This document shows positions 1 through 7,900 of a stretch of 9,193 nucleotides of DNA, piece after piece. Origin of the DNA: a bacterium (GTDB lineage: Bacteria > Sumerlaeota > Sumerlaeia > UBA8349). A model generated the notes under the pieces. That model saw only the letters and a list, made by a program, of their open reading frames with translations, had not been told where the DNA came from and ran no database searches. Location of the stretch: positions 1 to 9,193 of the forward strand of contig JABMPG010000537.1 in the NCBI GenBank assembly GCA_013203855.1. The letters run 5' to 3'. Both the position numbers and the translations under genes were made by a program. The first letter of the stretch is position 1. The number at the start of each line of letters is the position of its first letter.

Positions 1-876
1 CATCAGCACATGAAGCAAAAGTGCCGAAACCCCCAGAAAAATCGCAGGCATCACGGTCGACGTGACCCGAAGCCCCGTCAGTTCGTCCTCCACAAAACGC
101 GCCGACGCCTGAAGGCGGCGCGGGATGGTGGCCAGAACCCCATACGGTTCGAGACGCCTCTCGATGCCTTTCAGTGTCGAGTCGACGGCCGCAGGCGAAT
201 CATCCCGCACAAGGCCGATGACCTGGTTCCACGCCCCCTGCAAATCTCCCGCCTCTTGCAGAAAATCCTCCGGCAGATACAACACGCCGAACCGCGCCGG
301 GTCGGGCGCAAGACCCACGCCGCCGGGCGGGATCAGATAGACGAACTCGGGCGACATCGCCGTTCCGACGATCAGGAGGTCGTGCTGCTTGTCCAGAAGA
401 AGCGCCTTGAGCCGATCGCCAGGTTCGAGACCATGCTCCTTGGCAAAGGCGTTGTTCACGATGACCTCGCGCGCGTCCCGGTGCGAAAACCACGTTCCCG
501 AGCGAAGCAGAAGGCCGTTCAGAACGGAAGGGTCCGGCTCGGGCGGCACCGAAAAAGCAGTCCCGGAGATCGGCTCCGCCACTCCCGGCAGATCGAGCAT
601 GACCGGAACCGCCGCCCGGCCCCGTATTTCGAGCACATTGGGCAGCTCGCGCAACTCCTCGACCGTCCACTCCGGAGCCCGCTTGAGATTCACCGTAAAA
701 TCGGCCAGACGATACTTCGAGTAGTACCGCGCCCGAGTCGTCTCCAGATCCCGGTACACCGACTGAGTCCCGTCGAAGACCCCGATGCCGATCATCACGA
801 TCAGTAGAAGGGCCGACAGCCCGCCCTTGTGCCCCCACATGTCGCGAAAAAGTTTCTTGAGAAGAACGCGACTCAC
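1..876 (-). CDS. ABC transporter permease, FtsX/MacB type (C-terminus beyond the window)
   Basis: Inner-membrane permease subunit of an ABC exporter, partner of the ATPase just upstream. 292 residues are visible; the C-terminus lies beyond base 1. The GTG start overlaps the TGA of the ATPase gene (GTGA) and has a GAGGAG Shine-Dalgarno 8 bases upstream, which indicates translational coupling and decides the start. Basic residues (K7, K8, R11, K17) precede one transmembrane helix at about 19-34. A long extracytoplasmic domain of MacB core type follows at about 40-270; it includes FTVNLKRAP (60-68) and the segment 138-154, VIVNNAFAKEHGLEPGD, which looks typical of that domain. A second hydrophobic helix begins near 275 and runs off the edge. 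From family knowledge, such proteins are often about 400 or 800 residues long, so half or more may be missing. They move lipids, lipoproteins or peptides, or act mechanically on periplasmic partners; the substrate cannot be inferred here. Confidence 0.88.
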   Translation of the reverse strand, partial: MSRVLLKKLFRDMWGHKGGLSALLLIVMIGIGVFDGTQSVYRDLETTRARYYSKYRLADFTVNLKRAPEWTVEELRELPNVLEIRGRAAVPVMLDLPGVAEPISGTAFSVPPEPDPSVLNGLLLRSGTWFSHRDAREVIVNNAFAKEHGLEPGDRLKALLLDKQHDLLIVGTAMSPEFVYLIPPGGVGLAPDPARFGVLYLPEDFLQEAGDLQGAWNQVIGLVRDDSPAAVDSTLKGIERRLEPYGVLATIPRRLQASARFVEDELTGLRVTSTVMPAIFLGVSALLLHVLM

Positions 877-1610
877 CATTCCATCTCCTCGACCGTCATC
901 CGGTTCTCGTTCTCCCAGATCGAAGCGATCCGCCCGTCATGCAGCCGCGCGACGCGGTTGGCTACCTGACAGATCGCCACATCGTGAGTGACAAGGACGA
1001 CCGTCTTCCGATACCGGTCCTTGAGATCGAACAGAATCCGCAAAATCTGCCGACTCGTGTCGGTATCGAGCGCCCCCGTCGGCTCATCACAGAGAATCAG
1101 GCCTGGATTTCCCGCCAGAGCCCGGGCGATTGACACCCGCTGCTGCTCGCCCCCGCTCAGTTGCGCAGGAAAATGATCGGCCCGCTCCGCCAGCCCCACC
1201 CGCTCCAGAATCTCCCGAGAATCGAGCGGGTCACGGGCAATCTCAGTCGTGACCTGGATATTTTCACGCGCCGTCAGGGTCGGAACCAGATTAAAAAACT
1301 GGAAGACAAACCCCACCTCTTCACGACGAAAGCGCGTTAACCGCGCCTTCGAGGCCTTCGCCAGATCCTCGGGCCCCGAAGCCGAACCGTTTCCCCCATA
1401 GAAAAGCACTTCGCCAGACGTGGGGCGATCCATGCCCCCGATCAGATTCAGCAAGGTGCTCTTGCCCGAGCCGCTAGGCCCGACGATGGTGAGAAACTCC
1501 CCGACCCGAACGTCCAGCGACGCATCGCGCAAGGCCGCCACGTCCACCTCGCCCATGCGGTAGATCTTGTTCGCCGACCGAATCGAAAACAATGTCTCGC
1601 CCGAGTCCAT
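873..1610 (-). CDS. ABC transporter ATP-binding protein, LolD/MacB-like
   Basis: Cytoplasmic ATPase that powers the permease encoded downstream. The 245 residues carry a complete nucleotide-binding domain: Walker A GPSGSGKST (44-52), Q-loop Q104 in FVFQFFNLVPTLTARENI, signature LSGGEQQR (151-158), Walker B LILCDEP (171-177), D-loop ALD (180-182) and H-loop H209 in VTHD. The FQ.FNL.P.LTA.EN motif, the short length and the lack of fused membrane segments place it in the LolD/MacB/FtsE-like group that pairs with FtsX-type permeases. A purine-rich AAGGGAAG precedes the ATG, giving an acceptable ribosome site. About 15 extra residues after the final strand, ending in MEMEW, contain the ribosome site of the next gene. 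The gene is intact and should be active. Whether it serves lipoprotein release, lipid export or peptide efflux cannot be told from this subunit. Confidence 0.95.
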   Translation of the reverse strand: MDSGETLFSIRSANKIYRMGEVDVAALRDASLDVRVGEFLTIVGPSGSGKSTLLNLIGGMDRPTSGEVLFYGGNGSASGPEDLAKASKARLTRFRREEVGFVFQFFNLVPTLTARENIQVTTEIARDPLDSREILERVGLAERADHFPAQLSGGEQQRVSIARALAGNPGLILCDEPTGALDTDTSRQILRILFDLKDRYRKTVVLVTHDVAICQVANRVARLHDGRIASIWENENRMTVEEMEW

Positions 1611-1791
1611 GACTTCCCTTCTTCAGACATTCGATCCCACCACAGTTTAACCCCATAGCGCCCTTGATTCACACAGATTTCCCCTTGTCGACTCCGTACG
1701 CCTGCTGTAAGGTCAGGTCGACCTTGAACGCCAGCCCGTGAACAGACACCGCTTGGCTGGCGGTTCTCCAAAACCCGCAAAAGGAAATGGC
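1611..1791. promoter_or_regulatory. Divergent intergenic region with an inverted repeat
   Basis: This stretch separates the minus-strand ABC operon from the plus-strand lipoprotein gene and so should hold both promoters. I see no convincing -35/-10 pair in either direction. The best plus-strand attempt is TTGTCG (1685-1690), a 17-base spacer and TAAGGT (1708-1713), which is weak. The visible structure is an inverted repeat, AAGGTC (1709-1714) with GACCTT (1720-1725). It contains the perfect palindrome AGGTCGACCT (1715-1724), and a second GTCGAC lies exactly 30 bases upstream (1687-1692 and 1717-1722). This could be an operator, but short GTCGAC palindromes are expected by chance in DNA of this composition. 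Confidence 0.3.
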
Positions 1792-2448
1792 ATGAACGGA
1801 ACACTGTCGCGAGGCATCCTGCTAGGACTGGCCTTGCTCTTTCTGAACGGTTGCGTCATGTGGGACACAACATCGACGCCCCGAAGCGCCGTGGAGCAAC
1901 TGCTTCTCAGCGGCGCGACAGACCGGGCCCTGTCCGGCAAACGGTTGGTGGCTGGCGACCAGAAGGTTTATCTCGACACGCAGTACCTTGAGGCCTACGA
2001 CGACAAATACGTCGTGAGCAAGGTGCGGGAGATTCTGGGGAAAAACGGACGGCTGGTGGATGACCGCGACGACGCGGATGTGGTCGTGGAACTGCGGTCG
2101 GGCGCTCTAGCCATCGACCGCTCGGAGTTTCTTTTCGGATTGCCCGCCATTCCTCTCCCAATCCCGGTCCTGGACGGCACGGCGATCAAGACTCCCGAGA
2201 TCCCGATTTTCAAAATCGTCCGGAGGCGAGGCCGCGCGAAGCTGGCCCTGTTCGCGACCTCCGCCCATACCCGTCAACAGTTGGGCTCAACGGGCACTCT
2301 GTACGGGGAGAACTTTTTCCGCAACTGGACCATTCTGGGCGTTCCCTTCACAACATCCGATATCTGGGCAGACATCGAAAACGCACAGGACCTGCACGAG
2401 GCCGAAATGCGCCTCGACCCACAGGAAAGCCGGATCGCCCGAAACTGA
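1792..2448 (+). CDS. Outer-membrane-type lipoprotein of unknown function (possibly the DUF6655 family)
   Basis: A 218-residue predicted lipoprotein. I chose the ATG at 1792 because AAGGA (1781-1785) stands 6 bases upstream and the protein then opens with a classic signal: R7, a hydrophobic core at 8-18, and the lipobox LNGC with the lipidated cysteine at C21. A GTG 18 codons upstream (1738) is in frame but would put a charged, proline-containing tail before the signal. The residues after C21 are V-M, with no Asp, which by the usual Lol rule suggests the outer membrane. The mature part has TPRSAVEQLLLSGATDRAL (29-47), KVYLDTQYL (58-66) and DDADVVVELRSG (93-104). These resemble, from memory, an uncharacterised lipoprotein family I associate with DUF6655; I cannot verify the name. 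No catalytic motif is visible. The next gene begins 24 bases later, so co-transcription is likely. Confidence 0.8.
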   Translation: MNGTLSRGILLGLALLFLNGCVMWDTTSTPRSAVEQLLLSGATDRALSGKRLVAGDQKVYLDTQYLEAYDDKYVVSKVREILGKNGRLVDDRDDADVVVELRSGALAIDRSEFLFGLPAIPLPIPVLDGTAIKTPEIPIFKIVRRRGRAKLALFATSAHTRQQLGSTGTLYGENFFRNWTILGVPFTTSDIWADIENAQDLHEAEMRLDPQESRIARN

Positions 2449-2472
2449 AATCCGCTTCTCCGAGGTAAGACT

Positions 2473-3843
2473 ATGGTCAACCCCGACACCGAACCCAGAC
2501 TCCTGATTCTCGGCGCCGGACCTACCGGTCTCGGGGCCGCATACCGGCTTCTCGAGAAAGGCTACCGCAACTGGAAGATCGTCGAACGCCATCCCTGGAT
2601 CGGCGGCCTCTCCACCAGTTTCCGCGACGACAAAGGCTTCACGTGGGACGTCGGCGGCCACGTCGTCTTCTCACACTATGAAGACTTCGACCGATTCTTC
2701 GCCGACATGACCGGCGGCGAAATCTTTACCCACGACCGCAAAAGTTTCATCCGCATCGCCCAAAGGTTCGTGCCCTATCCCTTTCAGAACAACATCCGCT
2801 ATCTCCCTCCCGACATGCTCGAGCGCTGCCTTCTCGGGCTTGAGGAAGCCGCCGCTCACCAGGGGGAGCCCGACCGCGCCAACTTTCTCGCCTGGAACCT
2901 GAGCCGCCTCGGAGAGGGCATCACCCGCCTCTTCATCGAGCCGGACAACATCAAGCGCTGGGCCCTGCCCCTCGACCAACTCTCCGCCGAATGGGTCGGC
3001 GAGAGGGTCAGCCCCGTGGACGTAGAGCGGATCAAGGAAAACATCCGCCTCGGACGCGACGACGTGAGCTGGGGACCGAACAACCGCTTTCAGTTCCCCA
3101 AGCGCGGCGGCACCGGCGCCATATTCGAGCCCATGACCCAACGGATCGGCGACCGGCTTAACCTCAACCGCGAGGCCATCGAAATCGATCCCGTGAAAAG
3201 GCAGGTCCGCTTCTCCGACGGCGGGGTCGAAGCATACGACCGCCTCCTATCGACCATCCCTATCGACCGTCTCGTCGCAATGACCAAAGGCGCCCCCGGC
3301 TCGGTCACCGAAGCCGCTTCCCGCCTCAAGCACGCCGATGGCTATATCGTCGGCCTCGGCCTCGAGCAACCCGTCCCCGGCGACAAGTGCTGGATCTACT
3401 GCCCCGAAAAGCCTGCGCCGTTCTTCCGGGCCACCTACTTCTCGAACTATTCGCCCCACAACGCGCCCGACCAAAAACATTACTCCTTCATGTGCGACAT
3501 CTCGCACTCCTCCCATCTCCCACGAAACAAGGAAACCATCGTTGAGGAAACCCTCTGCGGCCTCATCGAAACCGGTCTCCTCCAGGAATCCGACCGCGAC
3601 GCCCTCGTTGCCACCTATCTCATCGACGAACCCTACACCTACCCCATCCCCACCCTCGACCGCGACCCCATCCTCCGCGAAGTCCATCCCTGGCTCGAAG
3701 CCCAGGGCCTGCACTCGCGCGGCCGCTTCGGAACCTGGCTCTACGAGATCGGCAACATGGACCACTGCACCGTCATGGGCATGCAATGGGCCGAAGCGGT
3801 TCTGGACGGCAAGCCGGAGAGCGTCTGGGAGAAGCGGGGATAG
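2473..3843 (+). CDS. glf: UDP-galactopyranose mutase-like flavoprotein, eukaryotic type
   Basis: Probable FAD enzyme that interconverts UDP-galactopyranose and UDP-galactofuranose in the cytoplasm, supplying galactofuranose for surface glycans. The 456 residues start with the dinucleotide-binding motif GAGPTGLGAA (14-23) and GG at 44-45. Compared from memory with the Aspergillus fumigatus mutase, it keeps the histidine loop DVGGHVVFSHY (59-69, H63, F66), VPYPFQNN (100-107), GERV with R178, WGPNN (200-204, N203), RGGTG (211-215), CWIY (306-309, Y309), FRATYFSNYSP with R319, and GRFGTWLYEIGN with R418 and Y424. These match the flavin-, substrate- and pyrophosphate-contacting residues of that enzyme. 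It is shorter than the roughly 510-residue fungal protein because a loop after SNYSP and the C-terminal tail are missing. GAGG lies 7 bases before the ATG. Generic annotation would be FAD-dependent oxidoreductase or amine oxidase. The fold and FAD binding are near certain; the mutase activity is inferred. Confidence 0.75.
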   Translation: MVNPDTEPRLLILGAGPTGLGAAYRLLEKGYRNWKIVERHPWIGGLSTSFRDDKGFTWDVGGHVVFSHYEDFDRFFADMTGGEIFTHDRKSFIRIAQRFVPYPFQNNIRYLPPDMLERCLLGLEEAAAHQGEPDRANFLAWNLSRLGEGITRLFIEPDNIKRWALPLDQLSAEWVGERVSPVDVERIKENIRLGRDDVSWGPNNRFQFPKRGGTGAIFEPMTQRIGDRLNLNREAIEIDPVKRQVRFSDGGVEAYDRLLSTIPIDRLVAMTKGAPGSVTEAASRLKHADGYIVGLGLEQPVPGDKCWIYCPEKPAPFFRATYFSNYSPHNAPDQKHYSFMCDISHSSHLPRNKETIVEETLCGLIETGLLQESDRDALVATYLIDEPYTYPIPTLDRDPILREVHPWLEAQGLHSRGRFGTWLYEIGNMDHCTVMGMQWAEAVLDGKPESVWEKRG

Positions 3844-3922
3844 AGCGATATCCCCATAGTCACGCTGATTTGACGCAGCGTTGCGATCCTTGAGTTCGAA
3901 AAACGCGAAAGAAGCCTGTCAC

Positions 3923-3936
3923 CGTGCTTCAGCACG
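3923..3936 (+). terminator. Weak candidate hairpin after the mutase gene
   Basis: CGTGC (3923-3927) and GCACG (3932-3936) form a perfect 5-base-pair stem around the loop TTCA. The sequence after it is CTCCCCCTTTGCT, which is not a proper T-tract, so this is at best a poor intrinsic terminator. A second inverted repeat, ACGCTG (3862-3867) with CAGCGT (3876-3881), also lacks a T-tract. One of them may mark the 3' end of the lipoprotein-mutase transcript, since a fresh promoter follows at 3962. Confidence 0.25.
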
Positions 3937-3961
3937 CTCCCCCTTTGCTCCCCCACACACC

Positions 3962-3990
3962 TTGACTTTCCCGCCCCCACCTTCTATAAG
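3962..3990 (+). promoter_or_regulatory. Sigma70-type promoter for the short-chain dehydrogenase gene
   Basis: TTGACT (3962-3967, five of six consensus bases) and TATAAG (3985-3990, five of six) are separated by exactly 17 bases. Transcription would begin near 3997, giving a leader of about 30 bases that includes the strong GGGAGG Shine-Dalgarno (4015-4020). It is the best promoter match I found in the window. Because it is AT-rich between GC-rich genes, it stands out from the background, and it suggests that the dehydrogenase is transcribed separately from the mutase. Confidence 0.6.
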
Positions 3991-4026
3991 TCCTTAAATA
4001 CCTCGAAGAACCCCGGGAGGTGCGAC

Positions 4027-4797
4027 ATGGTGCTGGACAAGTTTTCCCTGAAAGGCAAAGTAGGCATCGTCACCGGTGGCGGCCAGGGACTGGGCCTGGC
4101 GTTCTGCCTGGCCTTCGCCCAAGCCGGCGCGGATCTCGTCGTGGCTGAGATCAATGAGGAGACGGGCCCCGAGACGGTTCGGAAAATCGAGAAACTGGGC
4201 CGCAGGGCGCTGCACGTCAAGACTGACGTGACCCGGCCCGAAAGCGCCGAGGACATGGTCCGCCAGGCCGTGGAACATTTCGATCGGGTCGATTTCCTCA
4301 TGAACAACGCGGGGATCACCATCTGGGGCGAGGCCGAAAATGTCTCCGAGGCGGACTGGAAAAAGGTGATGGACGTGAACCTGAATGGCCTCTTCTACTG
4401 CTCCCAGGCAGCCGCCCGACACATGATCGAGCGCAAACAGGGCAGCATCATCAACATCGCCTCAATGTCCGGACTCATCGTCAACAAGCCCCAGTGCCAG
4501 GCCTCTTACAACGCCTCGAAGGCCGCCGTGATCCACCTGACCCGGTCCCTCGCGTTCGAATGGGCCCCTCATAACATCCGAGTCAACGCCCTCGCCCCAG
4601 GGTACATGGACACCGAGATGGCCCGTCCCTTTTTCGAAGACCCCAAGACCGGCGGCGTCTGGATGGATGCCATCCCCATGAAACGACCGGGCAAACCGGA
4701 AGAGTTGGGCCCTGCCGCCGTCTACCTCGCCTCCCAAGCGTCCAGTTACATGACCGGCTCCACTCTCGTTATCGACGGCGGATACACGATCTGGTAG
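4027..4797 (+). CDS. Short-chain dehydrogenase/reductase (SDR), polyol/sugar reductase-like
   Basis: A 256-residue classical SDR, a soluble NAD(P)-dependent oxidoreductase. It has the cofactor motif TGGGQGLG (16-23), an acidic E41 at the end of the second strand (favouring NAD(H) over NADP(H)), D67-V68 contacting adenine, NNAG (93-96), the active-site N118, S146, Y161 and K165, and the closing GSTLVIDGGY typical of the family. The segment SMSGLIVNKPQCQASYNASK puts 15 residues between Ser and Tyr. That spacing and wording resemble fungal-type mannitol, sorbose and xylulose reductases and related carbonyl reductases. The real substrate could equally be another alcohol or ketone. GGGAGG lies 6 bases before the ATG, under its own promoter at 3962-3990. 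Its leucine codons are mainly CTG, at least early on, whereas the neighbours use more CTC and CTT; this may reflect higher expression or a different history. No neighbour points to a pathway. Confidence 0.93.
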   Translation: MVLDKFSLKGKVGIVTGGGQGLGLAFCLAFAQAGADLVVAEINEETGPETVRKIEKLGRRALHVKTDVTRPESAEDMVRQAVEHFDRVDFLMNNAGITIWGEAENVSEADWKKVMDVNLNGLFYCSQAAARHMIERKQGSIINIASMSGLIVNKPQCQASYNASKAAVIHLTRSLAFEWAPHNIRVNALAPGYMDTEMARPFFEDPKTGGVWMDAIPMKRPGKPEELGPAAVYLASQASSYMTGSTLVIDGGYTIW

Positions 4798-4820
4798 AAT
4801 TCCACCGAGGGGCCAAAGTC

Positions 4821-4922
4821 ATGCCTTCCGACAACCGGCTCCCTGCTACTGGCTACTCACTTCATGTCCCTTCAGTTCTATACAGGCCGCGCCGGAAGCG
4901 GGAAAACCCGCCGATGCCTTGA
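4821..4922 (+). other. Possible 33-codon upstream ORF overlapping the addB start
   Basis: ATG at 4821 is preceded by GAGGGG (4805-4810) and opens a 33-residue frame (MPSDNRLPATGYSLH...) that ends with TGA at 4920-4922. This is 59 bases inside addB and in a different frame. The addB ATG itself has no visible Shine-Dalgarno, so ribosomes entering here might pass across it. The peptide shows no recognisable motif, and its second half is only addB read out of frame. It may be a leader ORF or chance. Confidence 0.2.
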
Positions 4923-7900
4923 CGAAATCGTCGAGCGCCTGCGGATAGACCCGTCTCCCCGCGCCCATCCCCTTATCCTTCTCCTTCCCGAACAGGCCAC
5001 CGCCCAGGCCGAAGCCGCCCTGCTAAGCTACCCCGACATCCGCGGGCTCATGCGCGCCCGCGTCCTCTCCTTCCGCCGCCTTGCCTACGTCGTCTTGAAC
5101 GAAACCGGCGGAGCTCCCCGCAATTCTCTCGACGACCTCGGCCGGCAGATGCTTCTGCGGCGTCTCATCACTCGCCATGAAAAAGATCTGAAAGTCTTCG
5201 CCCGCTCCGCCCGGCAGAGCGGATTCATCGCCCGTCTCGCCGCCACCTTCACCGAGATGGCCCACTTCCGCCATTCCTTCGAGGAACTCGACGCCCAGCG
5301 TGAACGACTGGAGGCGCAGGGCCGGGGAGAGTCGCTTCTCGCCTGCAAACTCCACGACCTCGCCCTTCTCGGCAAGGCCTGGGAGGACGAAATGCGCGCT
5401 CGCTTTTCGAATCCGGACCACTTCCTCGACGAACTGGCCAACCGCCTCGCCCACTCCCGCATGATGCGCAAGGCCGAGGTCTGGCTCGACGGATTCTCGT
5501 CCTTCATGCCTCAGGAACTCCGCGTCCTCGAAGGCGTCCTCCGTCAGGCCGCCCATGTCCGGGTTTCGCTCCTTCTCGATCCCGACCAGATCGCTTCCCT
5601 TCCCGAGACCCGCGCCGAGGCAGACGAAACGCGGCTCTTCAGCCAGACCGAGGAGACTTTTCTCAAACTGAAGTCCCTGGCTCTCGACCTCGCGATCGAC
5701 ATCGAAGAGCCCCTCGTTCTCCCCCTGCCGAATCAGCCCACCCGCTTTTCAGAGAATCCGGCGTTCGAGGCGTTCGAGCGAAGCCTCGCGAAGAAAAACA
5801 TGATCCCTTCCCAGGATATAGGCGACAAGGATCTGCCTCTCACCCTCGACTCCCTGCCCGACCGGCTGCCACCTTTTACCTTTGTCGAAGCCGCCTCTCC
5901 CCGTGAAGAGATCGAAGCCGTGGCTCGCGCGGTGCGGCGTCTGTGCCGCGAAGAAGGTTGCCGCTTCCGGGACATGGCCCTCATCCTGCGCGACCTTGAA
6001 ACCTACGAGCCGCTGATCCGATCCACTTTCGCCCGCCACGGCATTCCCTATTTCATGGACCGCCGCCAGCCAGTAGGCCATCACCCCCTCGTCGCCCTGC
6101 TGCGGGCCTCACTCGGTTGCGTCGTCTACGACTGGTCCGCCGAGGACGTCACGGCCTATCTCAAGACCGACTTCCTGCACGTGGGGCGTCACGAGATCGA
6201 CCGCATCGAAAACGCCGCCCGCGCCCGGGACCTGCACGAGCGACGGCGCTGGACCGACCGCGAAGCCTTCGAGGAAAGCCTTCGCCCGGCTCAGAAAGCC
6301 GCCCTTGGCCCCCTTGAGGCCCTTCACCAACGCTGCCGCGCCGCCACCCTTTCCGGCATCGATTTCGTCCGCGCCCTGCTGGCCTTTCTCGACGGCCTCG
6401 AAGCCGGCCCCACCTTGGCCGAATGGGCTCGACACGCCCGCGAGACAGGCGATCTCGACCTGGCCGACCAGCACGAACAAGTCTGGGAAGGAGTCACGGC
6501 ACTCATTCGTGAGATGGCCGACACGCTGGGTGACGAGCAGATGCCGCTGGGCGATCTGGCCGAAGTGCTGGAAACCGGCCTGTCCGGTCTCACCCTCGGA
6601 CTGGTGCCCCCCTCCTTGGATCAGGTGCTCGTCGGGACGGTGGAGCGTTCCCGCCAACCCGAAATCCGAGCGGCCCTCGTCATCGGGCTGAACGACCGCC
6701 AGTTCCCCGCCGCACCCGCCGAAGATGCCATCTTCTCTGATTCGGAACGGCGCGAACTCGATCGCGAAGGCCATCTCGAACTGGCGCCGCCCTCGATGGT
6801 CCGCCTTTTCCGCGAACGCTATCTCGGCTATGTCGCCTTCACCCGGCCCTCCCGGCATCTCTGGATGAGCTGGTCCCTCGCCGGCGAGGACGGACGGACC
6901 CTGCGCCCGTCGCCATTCGTCCAGATCGCACTCGAAGCCGCGCGAGAATCGGTCGCCCATCCCTCGCAGCTCGCCTGGGCCCGCCTGGGAGGCGACTGGC
7001 TGGACTGCGCCCTCGACGCCGTCGAAACCCCCGAGCAGGCCGTTGAAGCCCTTGTGCGAAGTCTGGCGGATCCATCGCCCTCTCCCGGCCCCTGGCCACT
7101 CCTCAGGTCGGGTCTCGCGGATAACGAGGAATTTCAGGCCCGCCTTGAAAGGGCCCTCGGATCTCAGGATTTCCACAACATCGTCCGACTCGACGCAACG
7201 GCGCTCTCGCCCCTTTTCGGTTCGGACCGCCCCCTGAGCGTCAGTCAACTCGAGACCTACGCGTCCTGTCCCTTCCGTTATTTCGCCCAGTACATCCTCT
7301 CGCTGAAGGAGCGCGAAGAGTTCCGGATCCGTCCGGCCGACGTTGGCGCCTTCAACCATCATCTCCTCGAGATGGTATTCGAGAAACTGGCCAGCGAGTT
7401 TGGCAAAAAGCCCCCCATCGCGCTTCCCGAAGGGCTAGGCCCCAGCGTTCTCGACTGGGGCGACGTTCCCTATGAGCGGGCCTGCGCCGTCCTGCGGGAA
7501 GCGATCGAGGAAAGCCGGTCCGAGTTCCTCAGCGAGGGCTCCCTCCGTCTCGGCCAGCTCGACTTCCTCCTGAGCCGTTCCTCCCGCCAACTGGAGAACG
7601 CCCTCTTCACCTTCGTGCGACAAGGCGCCGACGACGCCTTCGTTCAGGCGGGAGCCGAGGTCGATTTCGGCCGCGATCCCGTCCACTCGCCACCCCTCGT
7701 CATCCAGTGTGACGGCCGGCCTCTCCTGAGGCTTCAGGGCAAGATCGACCGGGTCGACCTCGCCTTCCGGAACGGCCTCACCCATGTGCGAATCTTCGAT
7801 TTCAAGGCCCGGACCAACAGCCTGCCCCTGCACCTGTGCCTCGAAGGACTCAACCTCCAACTGCTGGTCTATCTCGCCACCATCCTCGCCCACGCCCCCA

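Noticed and set aside
10..807. Plus-strand ORF of 265 codons
   Set aside because: Arginine-, proline- and histidine-rich translation antisense to the permease, whose own frame has clear membrane and MacB-domain features.
200..838. Minus-strand ORF of 212 codons inside the permease
   Set aside because: Low-complexity Gly/Arg-rich shift of the real frame. The GTG-started frame from 876 gives the permease domains.
1738..1791. Upstream GTG start for the lipoprotein
   Set aside because: In frame, but it has no Shine-Dalgarno and adds 18 residues before an otherwise perfect lipoprotein signal.
3862..3881. ACGCTG/CAGCGT inverted repeat as a terminator
   Set aside because: A 6-base-pair stem with an 8-base loop and no T-tract; too weak to call.
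6109..7362. Minus-strand ORF of 417 codons opposite addB
   Set aside because: Gly-, Glu- and Val-rich translation typical of the antisense of a GC-rich gene; no family motif, and addB is certain on the other strand.
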